Below, piece by piece: positions 52,057 to 61,120 of a stretch of DNA of 64,000 nucleotides. Where the stretch lies: positions 62,001 through 126,000 of the forward strand of contig JANQJK010000026.1 in NCBI GenBank assembly GCA_028281665.1. Reading direction: 5' to 3'. The notes under the pieces were generated by a model. It was not told the origin of the DNA. It made no database searches and saw only the letters and a list, made by a program, of their open reading frames with translations. The first letter of the stretch is position 1. Every line of letters begins with the position of its first letter. This stretch comes from Hyphococcus sp. (GTDB taxonomy: Bacteria > Pseudomonadota > Alphaproteobacteria > Caulobacterales > Parvularculaceae). The translations under genes and the position numbers were made by a program.

Positions 52057-53508
52057 ATGAAAACCATCTGTTGCGCAATCGGCGCTGCGTTGCTGCCGCT
52101 GACATCGGTGGCGGCGCAGACATCAGAAGAACTGCTGGAATCGCGCTTTCGCGCCGCGGAGGCGCTGATCGATGCGCGCCTCGCCAGAGAATCCGCGCCG
52201 GGCGCCGCTATTGGCGTCGTGCGTGATCAGTCGTTGATCTGGTCGCATCAATACGGCGTTGAAAGCCTGGAAACCGGCGCGCCGGTCACCGACGATACGG
52301 CGTTCAGCATTTGCTCCGTATCAAAACTGTTCACCGGCGTTGCGACGATGAGCCTCGTGGAGGACGGCAAGGTCGTACTCGATGCGCCAGCCTCTGCCTA
52401 TATCGACGGCGCGGCGACGCAAGACGATACAGGCGCGGAGGAGCCGGTTACCGTGCGCAACATCCTGGCGCATGTATCCGGTCTGCCGAGGGAAGGCGTC
52501 GCCGACTACTGGGCGGATAACAGTTTTCCTGACACGGCGGGACTGCGCCAGGCGGTCGCCGATCAGGACCAGCTCTATCGTCCCTACGACTATTGGCAGT
52601 ATTCAAATCTCGGCATGGCAATGCTGGGCGAAGTCGTCGCGACGGCAAGCGGGCAGTCGTGGGCTGACTATGTGAACGAAACGATCATCGAGCCGCTCGG
52701 CATGACCAACACCACGACGGACATGCCGTTTGATCGCGTCGGCAACGGCTTTGCTCAAGGCTACTATGTTCGCTCGGCCGATGGCCAACGCAGACCCGCC
52801 GAGCCGCACAGCTTTCGCGCATTCGCGCCGGCGGCGGGCGTTGCGTCGAGCATCAACGACATGGCGAGATTCGCGTCATGGCATTTTCGACTGCACGAGG
52901 CCGGCGGCGAAGAAATCCTGAAAGCGACCACGCTGAAGCAGATGCAGCGGGTCCACTGGGTCGGGGCGGAATTCGACGAGCCAGCCTGGGGACTGGCATA
53001 TGCGACCCGGCGCTACGGCAAGAAAACGATGTGGGGCCACGGCGGATATTGTCCGGGGACGCGCACCGAATTCGTCATGCGCCTGCCGACGAAAACAGCG
53101 CTCATCATGATGATGACAGTGAACGATATGTCCCCCGGCGCCCTTGTCAGGACGGTTTATGGACTAACCGAGGATGCGATCAACGCGGCCTATGCCGATG
53201 ACAAGAAAAAGGAAAAGCCCAAAAAGAAGAGAGGAAAGGTAAAACTCTCCGACTACGAAGGGTATTACTTCGTCGAGAATTACGACTGGGACGCCTATAT
53301 CGGCGTTCACAAGGAGGGTCTCTTTGCGCTGCCGATATTCGACGATGACCCCATCGAAAACATGCAGATTTTCGTTCATGAAGAGGGCGACCGTTTTCGA
53401 CGTAAACGAAAAGACGACACGCTGGCGGAACCAGTCATTTTCGAGCGCGACGAAAACGGCAGGGTGACTGCGGTCGTGCAGCACAGCTACCGCTCAATCC
53501 GTCGTTAG
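52057..53508 (+). CDS. Exported serine hydrolase of the beta-lactamase/PBP4* family
   Basis: A signal peptide (ALLPLTSVAAQ) leads into a class C beta-lactamase fold: Ser87-x-x-Lys90 in ICSVSKLFTG, Tyr182-Ser-Asn184 in WQYSNLGMAM, and a late HGGYCPGTRT in place of the KTG motif. Such proteins are mostly esterases or peptidases rather than antibiotic-destroying enzymes. After the catalytic domain a Lys-rich linker (DDKKKEKPKKKRGK) leads to a C-terminal lipocalin-like or beta domain of about 95 residues. It has no operon partner. Confidence 0.88.
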   Translation: MKTICCAIGAALLPLTSVAAQTSEELLESRFRAAEALIDARLARESAPGAAIGVVRDQSLIWSHQYGVESLETGAPVTDDTAFSICSVSKLFTGVATMSLVEDGKVVLDAPASAYIDGAATQDDTGAEEPVTVRNILAHVSGLPREGVADYWADNSFPDTAGLRQAVADQDQLYRPYDYWQYSNLGMAMLGEVVATASGQSWADYVNETIIEPLGMTNTTTDMPFDRVGNGFAQGYYVRSADGQRRPAEPHSFRAFAPAAGVASSINDMARFASWHFRLHEAGGEEILKATTLKQMQRVHWVGAEFDEPAWGLAYATRRYGKKTMWGHGGYCPGTRTEFVMRLPTKTALIMMMTVNDMSPGALVRTVYGLTEDAINAAYADDKKKEKPKKKRGKVKLSDYEGYYFVENYDWDAYIGVHKEGLFALPIFDDDPIENMQIFVHEEGDRFRRKRKDDTLAEPVIFERDENGRVTAVVQHSYRSIRR

Positions 53509-53541
53509 CCGCATCGAGGCAAGCCGATTGGGAGAAAACGA

Positions 53542-53598
53542 ATGCTCCTGCGCCGCGTTATCGAACATGTGAAAGCCCGGAACTGGAGCGACAAATGA
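53542..53598 (+). CDS. 18-aa ORF coupled to the next gene (leader peptide or gene remnant)
   Basis: The ORF encodes MLLRRVIEHVKARNWSDK. A GGGAG ribosome site stands seven bases before its ATG, and its stop overlaps the start of the next gene as ATGA. The same peptide is encoded again at 54087. That sequence is the N-terminal start of a family of small alphaproteobacterial membrane proteins that continue with a WxAVxxDFVIVVVG span, so this may be a truncated gene whose start region now serves as a translated leader. Confidence 0.5.
   Translation: MLLRRVIEHVKARNWSDK
53544..53587 (+). repeat. 44-bp imperfect direct repeat, copy 1
   Basis: This copy and 54085-54128 agree at 40 of 44 positions and lie in the same orientation on either side of the gene 53595-54083. 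Two of the four differences are silent in the shared reading frame. The left copy lies in the 18-aa ORF. Confidence 0.85.
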
Positions 53599-54083
53599 CT
53601 CTGGAAAACATTTACTACATCGGACAGACGATTGCGGTTGTTGCTATCCTGGCGTCGCTTGGGGCGATTTGGATTCAACTTCGACAATCCAATCGGCTTG
53701 CGAAGCTGGAGACGACACGATCGATCTGGATGGACGCCGGCGAGCGCGTTTACTCTCATGTGGATGATGATGAGAAAGCCGAATTTCTACAGCGTGCGCT
53801 GTTCAGTCAGGACGACCTGACCGACGCGGACAAGACGCGGCTTTATCTTATCCTTTCAAGCATGTTCACCACCTTTGAAAATGGCTTTGTGATGAACCAG
53901 AGCGGAATGATGAATGAACGTTTCTGGCCGCGCATGAGGGATTCCATGCGCGATTACATTCGACCGGAGCGCGGGCGGCGCTGGTGGCGAATTGCCCGCA
54001 AGCGAACCTTTGGCGGCGATCCGGAGTTCTGCGCCGAGGTGGACGCGGTCATCGCAGAAATTCTCGCTGAGGAAAAAAGCTAG
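53595..54083 (+). CDS. Single-span membrane protein of unknown function
   Basis: The 162-residue protein opens MTLENIYYIGQTIAVVAILAS, a membrane span at about residues 8-27, then a cytosolic helical region with WIQLRQSNRLAKLETTRSIW and RFWPRMRDSMRDYIRPE. Proteins with this start are widespread but uncharacterised in marine Proteobacteria. The start is taken from the ATGA overlap with the preceding 18-aa ORF. The gene is exactly enclosed by two copies of a 44-bp repeat, which suggests that it was inserted into, or duplicated with, another membrane-protein gene. Confidence 0.75.
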   Translation: MTLENIYYIGQTIAVVAILASLGAIWIQLRQSNRLAKLETTRSIWMDAGERVYSHVDDDEKAEFLQRALFSQDDLTDADKTRLYLILSSMFTTFENGFVMNQSGMMNERFWPRMRDSMRDYIRPERGRRWWRIARKRTFGGDPEFCAEVDAVIAEILAEEKS

Positions 54084-54084
54084 C

Positions 54085-54128
54085 GCTCCTGCGCCGCGTC
54101 ATCGAACATGTCAAAACCCAGAACTGGA
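54085..54128 (+). repeat. 44-bp imperfect direct repeat, copy 2
   Basis: This is the partner of 53544-53587. Here the repeated peptide LLRRVIEHVKTQNW runs on in frame into a membrane span. It has no in-frame ATG before it. Confidence 0.85.
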
Positions 54129-54328
54129 TGGCGGTGGGGCTCGACTTCGTCATTGTCGTTGTCGGCGGTTTTATCGCCGATGACCGCGTGGGGCCGGCGA
54201 TCGGCATCATCGGTAGCTACTCCATCAACGAAAACCAGTTGATGCAGCAGCAATTTTGGAACGCGCCCGCCAGGTGCGCGAACGTATCGGCGACGAATAA
54301 CACTCATTGCCTCCTCCCGCGTTCGTGA
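54085..54328 (+). pseudogene. Remnant of a small membrane-protein gene
   Basis: The frame reads LLRRVIEHVKTQNWMAVGLD followed by FVIVVVGGFIADD, the N-terminal and membrane part of the alphaproteobacterial family whose members usually continue with IGIQVANWN-like sequence and another 100 or more residues. Here no start codon precedes it (an in-frame TGA lies just upstream), and after about 25 residues the sequence becomes unlike the family and stops at 54326-54328. Another frame near the end reads ERARQVRERIGDE before a stop, which may be a shifted part of the same gene. I read the 361-bp region as decayed coding sequence. Confidence 0.6.
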
Positions 54329-54444
54329 TGGCGGCAAGCTGCAAATCTTTCGAGACAGGGTGAGTGGACTAGCCTATCCCCTGCCGGCTAAGAGATCGCC
54401 CAATGTCCGCAAATCAAGGCGACGCCAAGAAGAGGAGAGACACA

Positions 54445-55485
54445 ATGAAACATGACAGTATTCTCGGCACCGTCGGGAACACGCCGGTGATCCGCATCAA
54501 CCGGCTTGCGCCGGAGGGCGTCAATCTTTTCGTGAAATTCGAAGCGTTCAACCCGCTGGGTTCGGTGAAGGACCGGCTCGCCCTCGGCGTGATTGAGGCG
54601 GCGGAGAAATCCGGCGACTTAAAACCGGGTCAGACCGTTGTCGAGGCGACGTCCGGCAACACGGGGATTGGCCTCGCTATGGTCTGCGCCGCCAAAGGCT
54701 ATCCGCTCGTGGTGACGATGGCGGAAACGTTTTCCGTGGAGCGGCGAAAGCTCATGCGTTTCCTCGGGGCAAAGGTGATCCTGACGCCTAAGGAAGACAA
54801 AGGCACCGGCATGGTCGAAAAAGCAAAAGAGCTTGCCGAGAAAAACGGCTGGTTCCTGACGCGGCAATTTGAAAATGCGGCCAACCCCGACATGCATGAG
54901 CGCACGACCGCGCGCGAAATCATGAACGACTTCAAAGGCGACAAACTCGATTACTGGGTGACCGGGTTTGGCACGGGCGGCACGCTGACCGGCGTTTCGC
55001 GCGTGTTAAAAAAGGAGAGCCCCGAAACGAAGATCGTTGTCTGCGAACCGCCGGGCGCCGCGATGTTGTCATCAGGCGAGAGCCAGGATCGCAATGCGGA
55101 CGGAAGCCCGGCCAAGTCGCACCCGGCGTGGACGCCCCATCCCATTCAGGGATGGAGCCCCGACTTCATTCCGCTTGTCACATCGGAAGCGGTTGAGGCC
55201 GGCGTCATCGATCAGATCATCAAGACGCCCCATGAAGACGGTATTAAATGGTCGCAGCAACTGGCGCAGAAGGAAGGCATTTTCACCGGCATCTCCGGCG
55301 GCTCCACATTTGCCGGCGCGATTGAAACGGCGCGCAACGCAGGCAAGGGCGCGACAATCCTCTGCATGCTGCCGGATACGGGCGAGCGGTATCTTTCGAC
55401 GCCGCTGTTCGCCGATGTGGAAGCGGACATGAGTGCGAGCGAACGCGAGGTCGCCGCATCAACGCCGGGCTATCAACTCGGCTAG
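54445..55485 (+). CDS. cysK: Cysteine synthase A
   Basis: CysK makes cysteine from O-acetylserine and sulfide with PLP. The sequence has ILGTVGNTPVIRINRLAP, the PLP lysine in NPLGSVKDRLAL, the substrate loop EATSGNTGIGLAM and the phosphate-binding GFGTGGTLTGVSRVLK. The ATG at 54445 follows a GAGGAGA ribosome site and matches homologues; the 14 codons before it are excluded. At 346 residues it is slightly long because of a C-terminal ASEREVAASTPGYQLG extension. Confidence 0.94.
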   Translation: MKHDSILGTVGNTPVIRINRLAPEGVNLFVKFEAFNPLGSVKDRLALGVIEAAEKSGDLKPGQTVVEATSGNTGIGLAMVCAAKGYPLVVTMAETFSVERRKLMRFLGAKVILTPKEDKGTGMVEKAKELAEKNGWFLTRQFENAANPDMHERTTAREIMNDFKGDKLDYWVTGFGTGGTLTGVSRVLKKESPETKIVVCEPPGAAMLSSGESQDRNADGSPAKSHPAWTPHPIQGWSPDFIPLVTSEAVEAGVIDQIIKTPHEDGIKWSQQLAQKEGIFTGISGGSTFAGAIETARNAGKGATILCMLPDTGERYLSTPLFADVEADMSASEREVAASTPGYQLG

Positions 55486-55595
55486 TCGCGCAGTCGTGAA
55501 GCGGGCGCGCGCTTCTGCGCCGCCCGCGTCTTGATGCCGATAAGTGAAGCGCATATCATCTTCCACGGGCTCGGGAAGTTTTCGGGAGGCATATC

Positions 55596-56009
55596 ATGCT
55601 TGGAAGAACAACTATGGCGCTGGGCGCAACCGCGCTTCTTGCGGCCTGCGCGACGGCAGGATCGTCATATGAGATGAGTGACGAGGTTGCCGCGAAGCTC
55701 GCTGAATTCGAAAAAACAGGCGAGGTCGCAAACTGCCTGCCGCTGCGATCGATCGATCAGATCAGGCCGCTTGATGAACGCACGTTTTTGATCGAGACGG
55801 GCGTCAATGATTATTATCTGGCGGAACTCCGGTCGAGCTGCAACGGCGCCGACAGCAGTTTCAATCGTCTTCAATATGAGACGTCGCTGTCCAGCCTTTG
55901 CCAGAACGAGATTATTCGCGTTATCGATAACTCGACGGGATTCACGGTCGGCTCGTGCGGCATGAGCGACTTTCAAAAGCTCAAAATGATCGAAGAACCG
56001 GCTGAGTAA
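55596..56009 (+). CDS. DUF6491-like lipoprotein
   Basis: A lipobox LLAAC (Cys18) marks a lipoprotein. The mature part has CLPLRSIDQIRPLDERTFLIETGVNDYYLAEL and a late GSCGMSDFQKL, which resembles the DUF6491 family of small proteobacterial lipoproteins of unknown function. Four or more cysteines in the mature part could form disulfides. It is a single gene followed by a nested inverted repeat. Confidence 0.8.
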   Translation: MLGRTTMALGATALLAACATAGSSYEMSDEVAAKLAEFEKTGEVANCLPLRSIDQIRPLDERTFLIETGVNDYYLAELRSSCNGADSSFNRLQYETSLSSLCQNEIIRVIDNSTGFTVGSCGMSDFQKLKMIEEPAE

Positions 56010-56052
56010 CGCGGCACGCGCCGTAAATTCGCATACTGACGAAAGTCTTACA

Positions 56053-56106
56053 GAGTTAACAGTTCCTTGCGTCTTCGTAAACGAAGTCATAAGGCGCTGT
56101 TAACTC
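56053..56106. repeat. Nested inverted repeat with GTTAAC arms
   Basis: GAGTTAACAG (56053-56062) pairs perfectly with CTGTTAACTC (56097-56106). Between them lies a second small hairpin, CTTCG-TAAA-CGAAG. Each arm also contains the GTTAAC palindrome. It lies between the DUF6491-like and Sel1 genes and could be an operator, a cruciform or an RNA structure. Confidence 0.65.
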
Positions 56107-56136
56107 GATATTATTCTGCTTCCTTTCATCCTTGTC

Positions 56137-56144
56137 ATGGTTAA
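56137..56144 (-). promoter_or_regulatory. CtrA-like half site upstream of the Sel1 gene
   Basis: ATGGTTAA is the reverse complement of TTAACCAT, the 8-base CtrA half-site known from Caulobacter. It stands 64 bp before the Sel1 start codon. One match of eight bases is weak evidence. Confidence 0.3.
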
Positions 56145-56207
56145 CCCGGAACGCATCGTGCGGAGCGGGGTCTGGATATACAGGGTGTCATTTAAAGGGG
56201 CGCACGA

Positions 56208-56492
56208 ATGACTATGACTTTCTCAGCGGAAGCCATCGAGAATGCGGAGCCGATCCTGAGTGGCGACGAGATGTATCGACTGGGACTGGCGGCTTCGACC
56301 GGCGAAGAGACCGGGATTTTCGATCTGGTCTCCGCGCACAAATGGTTCAACCTTGCGGCGATGCAGGGCAACCTCGAAGCGCGGGCCTATCGCGCAGAAC
56401 TCGCCAACGAGATGTCGACGGAAGAGGTCGCGGAGGCCCAGCGTCTGGCGCGTGAGTATCTCGCGACCCATCGCGCCCGTCCTCACGCTTAA
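56208..56492 (+). CDS. Small Sel1-repeat protein, 94 aa
   Basis: Residues 20-60 form one Sel1/TPR-like repeat (DEMYRLGLAASTGEE, then DLVSAHKWFNLAAMQGNLEARAYRAELA), followed by a helical AQRLAREYLATH tail seen in many alphaproteobacterial Sel1 proteins. No signal peptide is visible, so it is cytosolic. Sel1 proteins act as adaptors. Start ATG at 56208 or 56214. CtrA-like and palindromic sites upstream hint at regulation. Confidence 0.82.
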   Translation: MTMTFSAEAIENAEPILSGDEMYRLGLAASTGEETGIFDLVSAHKWFNLAAMQGNLEARAYRAELANEMSTEEVAEAQRLAREYLATHRARPHA

Positions 56493-56832
56493 ACGACTTA
56501 CCGTTCATCTCTACCTTGCGCCGGATTTCCGGGCGCGCGGGTAGTCATTGGGTCTGCCAACCCTGGCCCTGGCGACTGCGCGGGGGACGTCAGTAGCGTG
56601 CCGTGGCGAAGCGGCCCCGGAAGTCGGCTTTTTCCATTGAATGTGCGGCTTTGACGCTCTTCGCGCCTCCATATGACAGATCGGGGACGCTAGCCCACGC
56701 CTTCAGCCCCCGGGCATCAGGGCCTCTCGCCAAAATACGGCCTTGAAATGCCGCGCAGCATGCCTTAGACGACCGGCTCTTTATTTACGCCGCGCCGCCG
56801 GGCGCGACACCGACCGAGAAAGGCGTGAGGAC
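56493..56832. other. Intergenic region upstream of rpmF
   Basis: I see no gene in this 340-bp gap. It contains several short GC-rich stem-loops and must hold the rpmF promoter, but no clear box could be picked. I looked for 4.5S RNA, tmRNA and RNase P RNA motifs and found none. Confidence 0.35.
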
Positions 56833-57015
56833 ATGGCTGTCCCCAAGAGTAAGATCACCGCATCCAGGCGCGGCATGCGCCGGAGCCACGACAAGCTGAA
56901 GCAGGCCGCCTATATCGAGGACAAGGATTCCGGCGAGCTGCGCCGGCCGCACCATATCGATCTCAAGACCGGGAAATATCGCGGTCGTCAGGTGATCGAG
57001 GCGCAGGACGACTAA
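56833..57015 (+). CDS. rpmF: 50S ribosomal protein L32
   Basis: The 60-residue protein begins [20 protein letters not shown] and ends [17 protein letters not shown], the alphaproteobacterial form of L32. The ATG at 56833 follows GTGAGG; the 30 codons upstream in the same frame are not part of it. A strong terminator follows 25 bp after the stop codon. In many bacteria rpmF is followed by plsX; here it is not. Confidence 0.96.
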   Translation: MAVPKSKITASRRGMRRSHDKLKQAAYIEDKDSGELRRPHHIDLKTGKYRGRQVIEAQDD

Positions 57016-57040
57016 GGGCCTGAAAAGCTAAGCGTTTTAT

Positions 57041-57072
57041 AACGCCGCGCAGAGGACTGCGCGGCGTTTTTT
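57041..57072 (+). terminator. Intrinsic terminator of rpmF
   Basis: A perfect 12-bp GC-rich stem (57041-57052 with 57057-57068) with loop AGGA ends in a T-run (57067-57072). It is the clearest terminator in the window. Confidence 0.93.
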
Positions 57073-57150
57073 GCTGCGCGGATTTGCAATTCCGGGGCGA
57101 GCCATTACCCTGAAAATTGCGGCTGGGGGCCGCAACCGAAGGGAAAAGCG

Positions 57151-57756
57151 ATGATCCGCAATTTTGCGCCGATGGCAGTGGGCGCGGTCCTGCTGGGCGG
57201 ATGCGTGTACCCATACGAAACCGCGTTTCAGTCCTGCGATAACCAGGCCGGCGCCTGTTACCGGGTCTGCGAAGGCGAACCGGATGAAAGCGGCGCGAAG
57301 GCCTGTCGCATGGTGTGCGAAGATGCCGCCAATCAGTGTTTCGACGCCGCATATGATACGGGGTCCGGGTCCTCCTATGCTTATGGCGGCCTGTGGTACG
57401 GCTCCTACGGATACTGGCGGCCCCGCTACGGATATTATTACGGCTATGACTATTACGGCCGTCGCGACCGCTACCGCTACGATGACCCGTATCATTATGG
57501 CGGGCATCGCCGCCACGGCCGCCGCGATCATCATGGCGACCGCCCGCGCCGCGACGGCCGCGATCGAGGGGGCCGCGGGGGCGCCGACCCAGTCCCAACG
57601 CCGCCGCCAACGGCAGTCGCGCCGCCGACGCCGACGCCCCGTGCTGAACCGCCGCGGGCGCGCCCGCCCGCCTCTCGGCCAAGGGCGGAACCGCTGCCGA
57701 AGCAGCGGCCGAAGCGCCCGGCCGGGCGTCCGATCGCCAGGCCGCCGGACGAATAA
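57151..57756 (+). CDS. Cys-rich lipoprotein with Tyr/Gly/Arg and Pro low-complexity tail
   Basis: A lipobox LLGGC (Cys18) indicates a lipoprotein. Six further cysteines (29, 36, 40, 52, 56 and 63) form a compact domain, CYRVC and CRMVC being two similar halves. From residue 70 the protein is low complexity: a Tyr/Gly-rich part (GYYYGYDYYG), an Arg/His/Asp/Gly-rich part (about 100-145) and a Pro/Arg/Ala tail. The family is unknown to me. The basic Tyr-rich stretch could bind the cell wall or nucleic acid. It is preceded by the rpmF terminator and followed by a hairpin before eno. Confidence 0.7.
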   Translation: MIRNFAPMAVGAVLLGGCVYPYETAFQSCDNQAGACYRVCEGEPDESGAKACRMVCEDAANQCFDAAYDTGSGSSYAYGGLWYGSYGYWRPRYGYYYGYDYYGRRDRYRYDDPYHYGGHRRHGRRDHHGDRPRRDGRDRGGRGGADPVPTPPPTAVAPPTPTPRAEPPRARPPASRPRAEPLPKQRPKRPAGRPIARPPDE

Positions 57757-57789
57757 AGGGCGATGAAAACGCGGCCTTGCCGCCAACAG

Positions 57790-59598
<1,809 letters not shown>

Positions 59599-59655
59599 GA
59601 CTTCGTTTACCAATATCGAGTGCTTTTGGGTCGCAAAGTTCACTCTTCGGTAATA

Positions 59656-59982
59656 ATGTTTCGCGTCCGCTTTCTCATTGACATCGTCGCGCCTGCGCTC
59701 ATTCTCTGCTGGGCTGCCATCTTCATTTACAGCGCCGCGGCCGGGCAGTCCGGGTTCGGCGCCCTGTCGGCCCTTAACCGCGAGGTTGAGGAGAAGGCCG
59801 CGGAAGTCGACGCATTGCGGGCCCGCCGGATCGCTCTTGAGAAAAACGCCGACCAGCTGGCGTCGAAGTCCCTCGATCCTGACCTCGCCGAGGAACGGAT
59901 CCGCAAGATTCTCGGCTATACGCGGGAAGGGGACGTGATCGTCACGGCGCGCGAGCTTGAAGAGGCGCTCGGAGAGCGTTGA
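59656..59982 (+). CDS. ftsB: FtsB-type septum formation initiator
   Basis: The 108-residue protein has a single membrane span (about residues 8-27), a coiled coil (LNREVEEKAAEVDALRARRIALEKNADQL), and the DivIC/FtsB end LDPDLAEERIRKILGYTREGD. FtsB joins FtsQ and FtsL in the divisome. It lies between eno and pdhA, its usual place in Alphaproteobacteria. The ATG at 59656 is chosen over one 12 codons upstream because it begins right before the membrane span. Confidence 0.92.
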   Translation: MFRVRFLIDIVAPALILCWAAIFIYSAAAGQSGFGALSALNREVEEKAAEVDALRARRIALEKNADQLASKSLDPDLAEERIRKILGYTREGDVIVTARELEEALGER

Positions 59983-60057
59983 TCCTCGGGCCCCTTCCTT
60001 GCCCTGACGCCGGCAATTCCGTAAAGACACGGCGTCAACAAAGGCGGAACCGGGCGC

Positions 60058-61056
60058 ATGGCCGACGAGCAGAAAAACTCAAATCTCACAGCGACTAAAA
60101 ACGAACTCCTCAAATATTACCGGGACATGCTGCTGATCCGCCGCTTCGAGGAGCGCGCAGGCCAGCTCTATGGCATGGGTCTCATTGGCGGCTTCTGCCA
60201 CCTCTATATCGGACAGGAAGCGGTCGTCGTCGGCATGGAGGCGGTCAAGCAGGAAGGCGATCAGGTGATCACCGGCTATCGCGATCACGGTCACATGCTC
60301 GCCTGCGACATGGACCCGAAAGGCGTGATGGCGGAGCTGACGGGCCGTGAAGGGGGTTACTCCAAGGGCAAGGGCGGCTCCATGCACATGTTCTCCAAGG
60401 AGAAGGAGTTTTATGGCGGGCACGGCATTGTCGGCGCCCAGATCCCGCTCGGCGCTGGGTTGGCGTTCGCGAACAAATATCGCGGCAACGATTCGGTGAG
60501 CCTTACCTATTTCGGCGACGGCGCATCGAATCAGGGGCAGGTGTTCGAAGCCATGAACATGGCCCAGCTCTGGAAGCTGCCGGTGGTCTTTATCATTGAG
60601 AACAACCAGTACGCCATGGGGACAAGCGTCAAACGCTCCCATTCGGAAACACATCTTTATCGCCGAGGGGCCTCATTTGGCATTCCCGGCATGGAAGTCG
60701 ACGGAATGGACGTTCTCGCCGTGCGCGAGGCGGGACGGCAGGCGATCGACCACGCGCGGAACGGTGAAGGCCCTTTCGTGCTGGAAATGAAAACCTACCG
60801 CTATCGCGGTCACTCAATGTCGGATCCCGCCAAATACAGAACGCGTGAGGAAGTCGACGACGTTCGCGAGCACAACGATCCCTTGAAACGCTGCGAACAG
60901 AGAATTTTTGATGCGGGCTTCGCCGATGAAAGCGCGCTGAAAGCCATCGACAAAGAGATCAAGGCCATCGTGAAGGAAGCGGCGGAATTCGCGCAAGAGA
61001 GCCCGGAACCGGCGCCGGAAGAACTTTACACGGACGTCCTGGCCGAAGCTGGTTAA
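60058..61056 (+). CDS. pdhA: Pyruvate dehydrogenase E1 component subunit alpha
   Basis: The protein has the E1 alpha hallmarks: YRDMLLIRRFEERAGQLYGMGLIGGF, HLYIGQEAVVVG, the thiamine diphosphate motif from GDGASNQGQ to IENNQYAMG and the loop YRYRGHSMSDPAKYRTREEV that corresponds to the phosphorylation loop in mitochondria. The 332 residues are normal. It decarboxylates pyruvate with the beta subunit. In most Alphaproteobacteria pdhB follows immediately; here the next gene is unrelated. Confidence 0.96.
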   Translation: MADEQKNSNLTATKNELLKYYRDMLLIRRFEERAGQLYGMGLIGGFCHLYIGQEAVVVGMEAVKQEGDQVITGYRDHGHMLACDMDPKGVMAELTGREGGYSKGKGGSMHMFSKEKEFYGGHGIVGAQIPLGAGLAFANKYRGNDSVSLTYFGDGASNQGQVFEAMNMAQLWKLPVVFIIENNQYAMGTSVKRSHSETHLYRRGASFGIPGMEVDGMDVLAVREAGRQAIDHARNGEGPFVLEMKTYRYRGHSMSDPAKYRTREEVDDVREHNDPLKRCEQRIFDAGFADESALKAIDKEIKAIVKEAAEFAQESPEPAPEELYTDVLAEAG

Positions 61057-61120
61057 CGCGCGCCGGGGCTTCGCCTCCTATTAACCACGATAACTGGCAG
61101 CGTTCTTGAATGGTCGCCCC

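Noticed and set aside
56676-56684. ACAGATCGG upstream of rpmF as a fourth TetR operator
   Set aside because: It matches only nine bases, lacks the final T and has no linked promoter, so chance is likely.
56493-56832. Structured RNA such as 4.5S RNA or a riboswitch
   Set aside because: The conserved cores of these RNAs are not found; only short GC stems are present.
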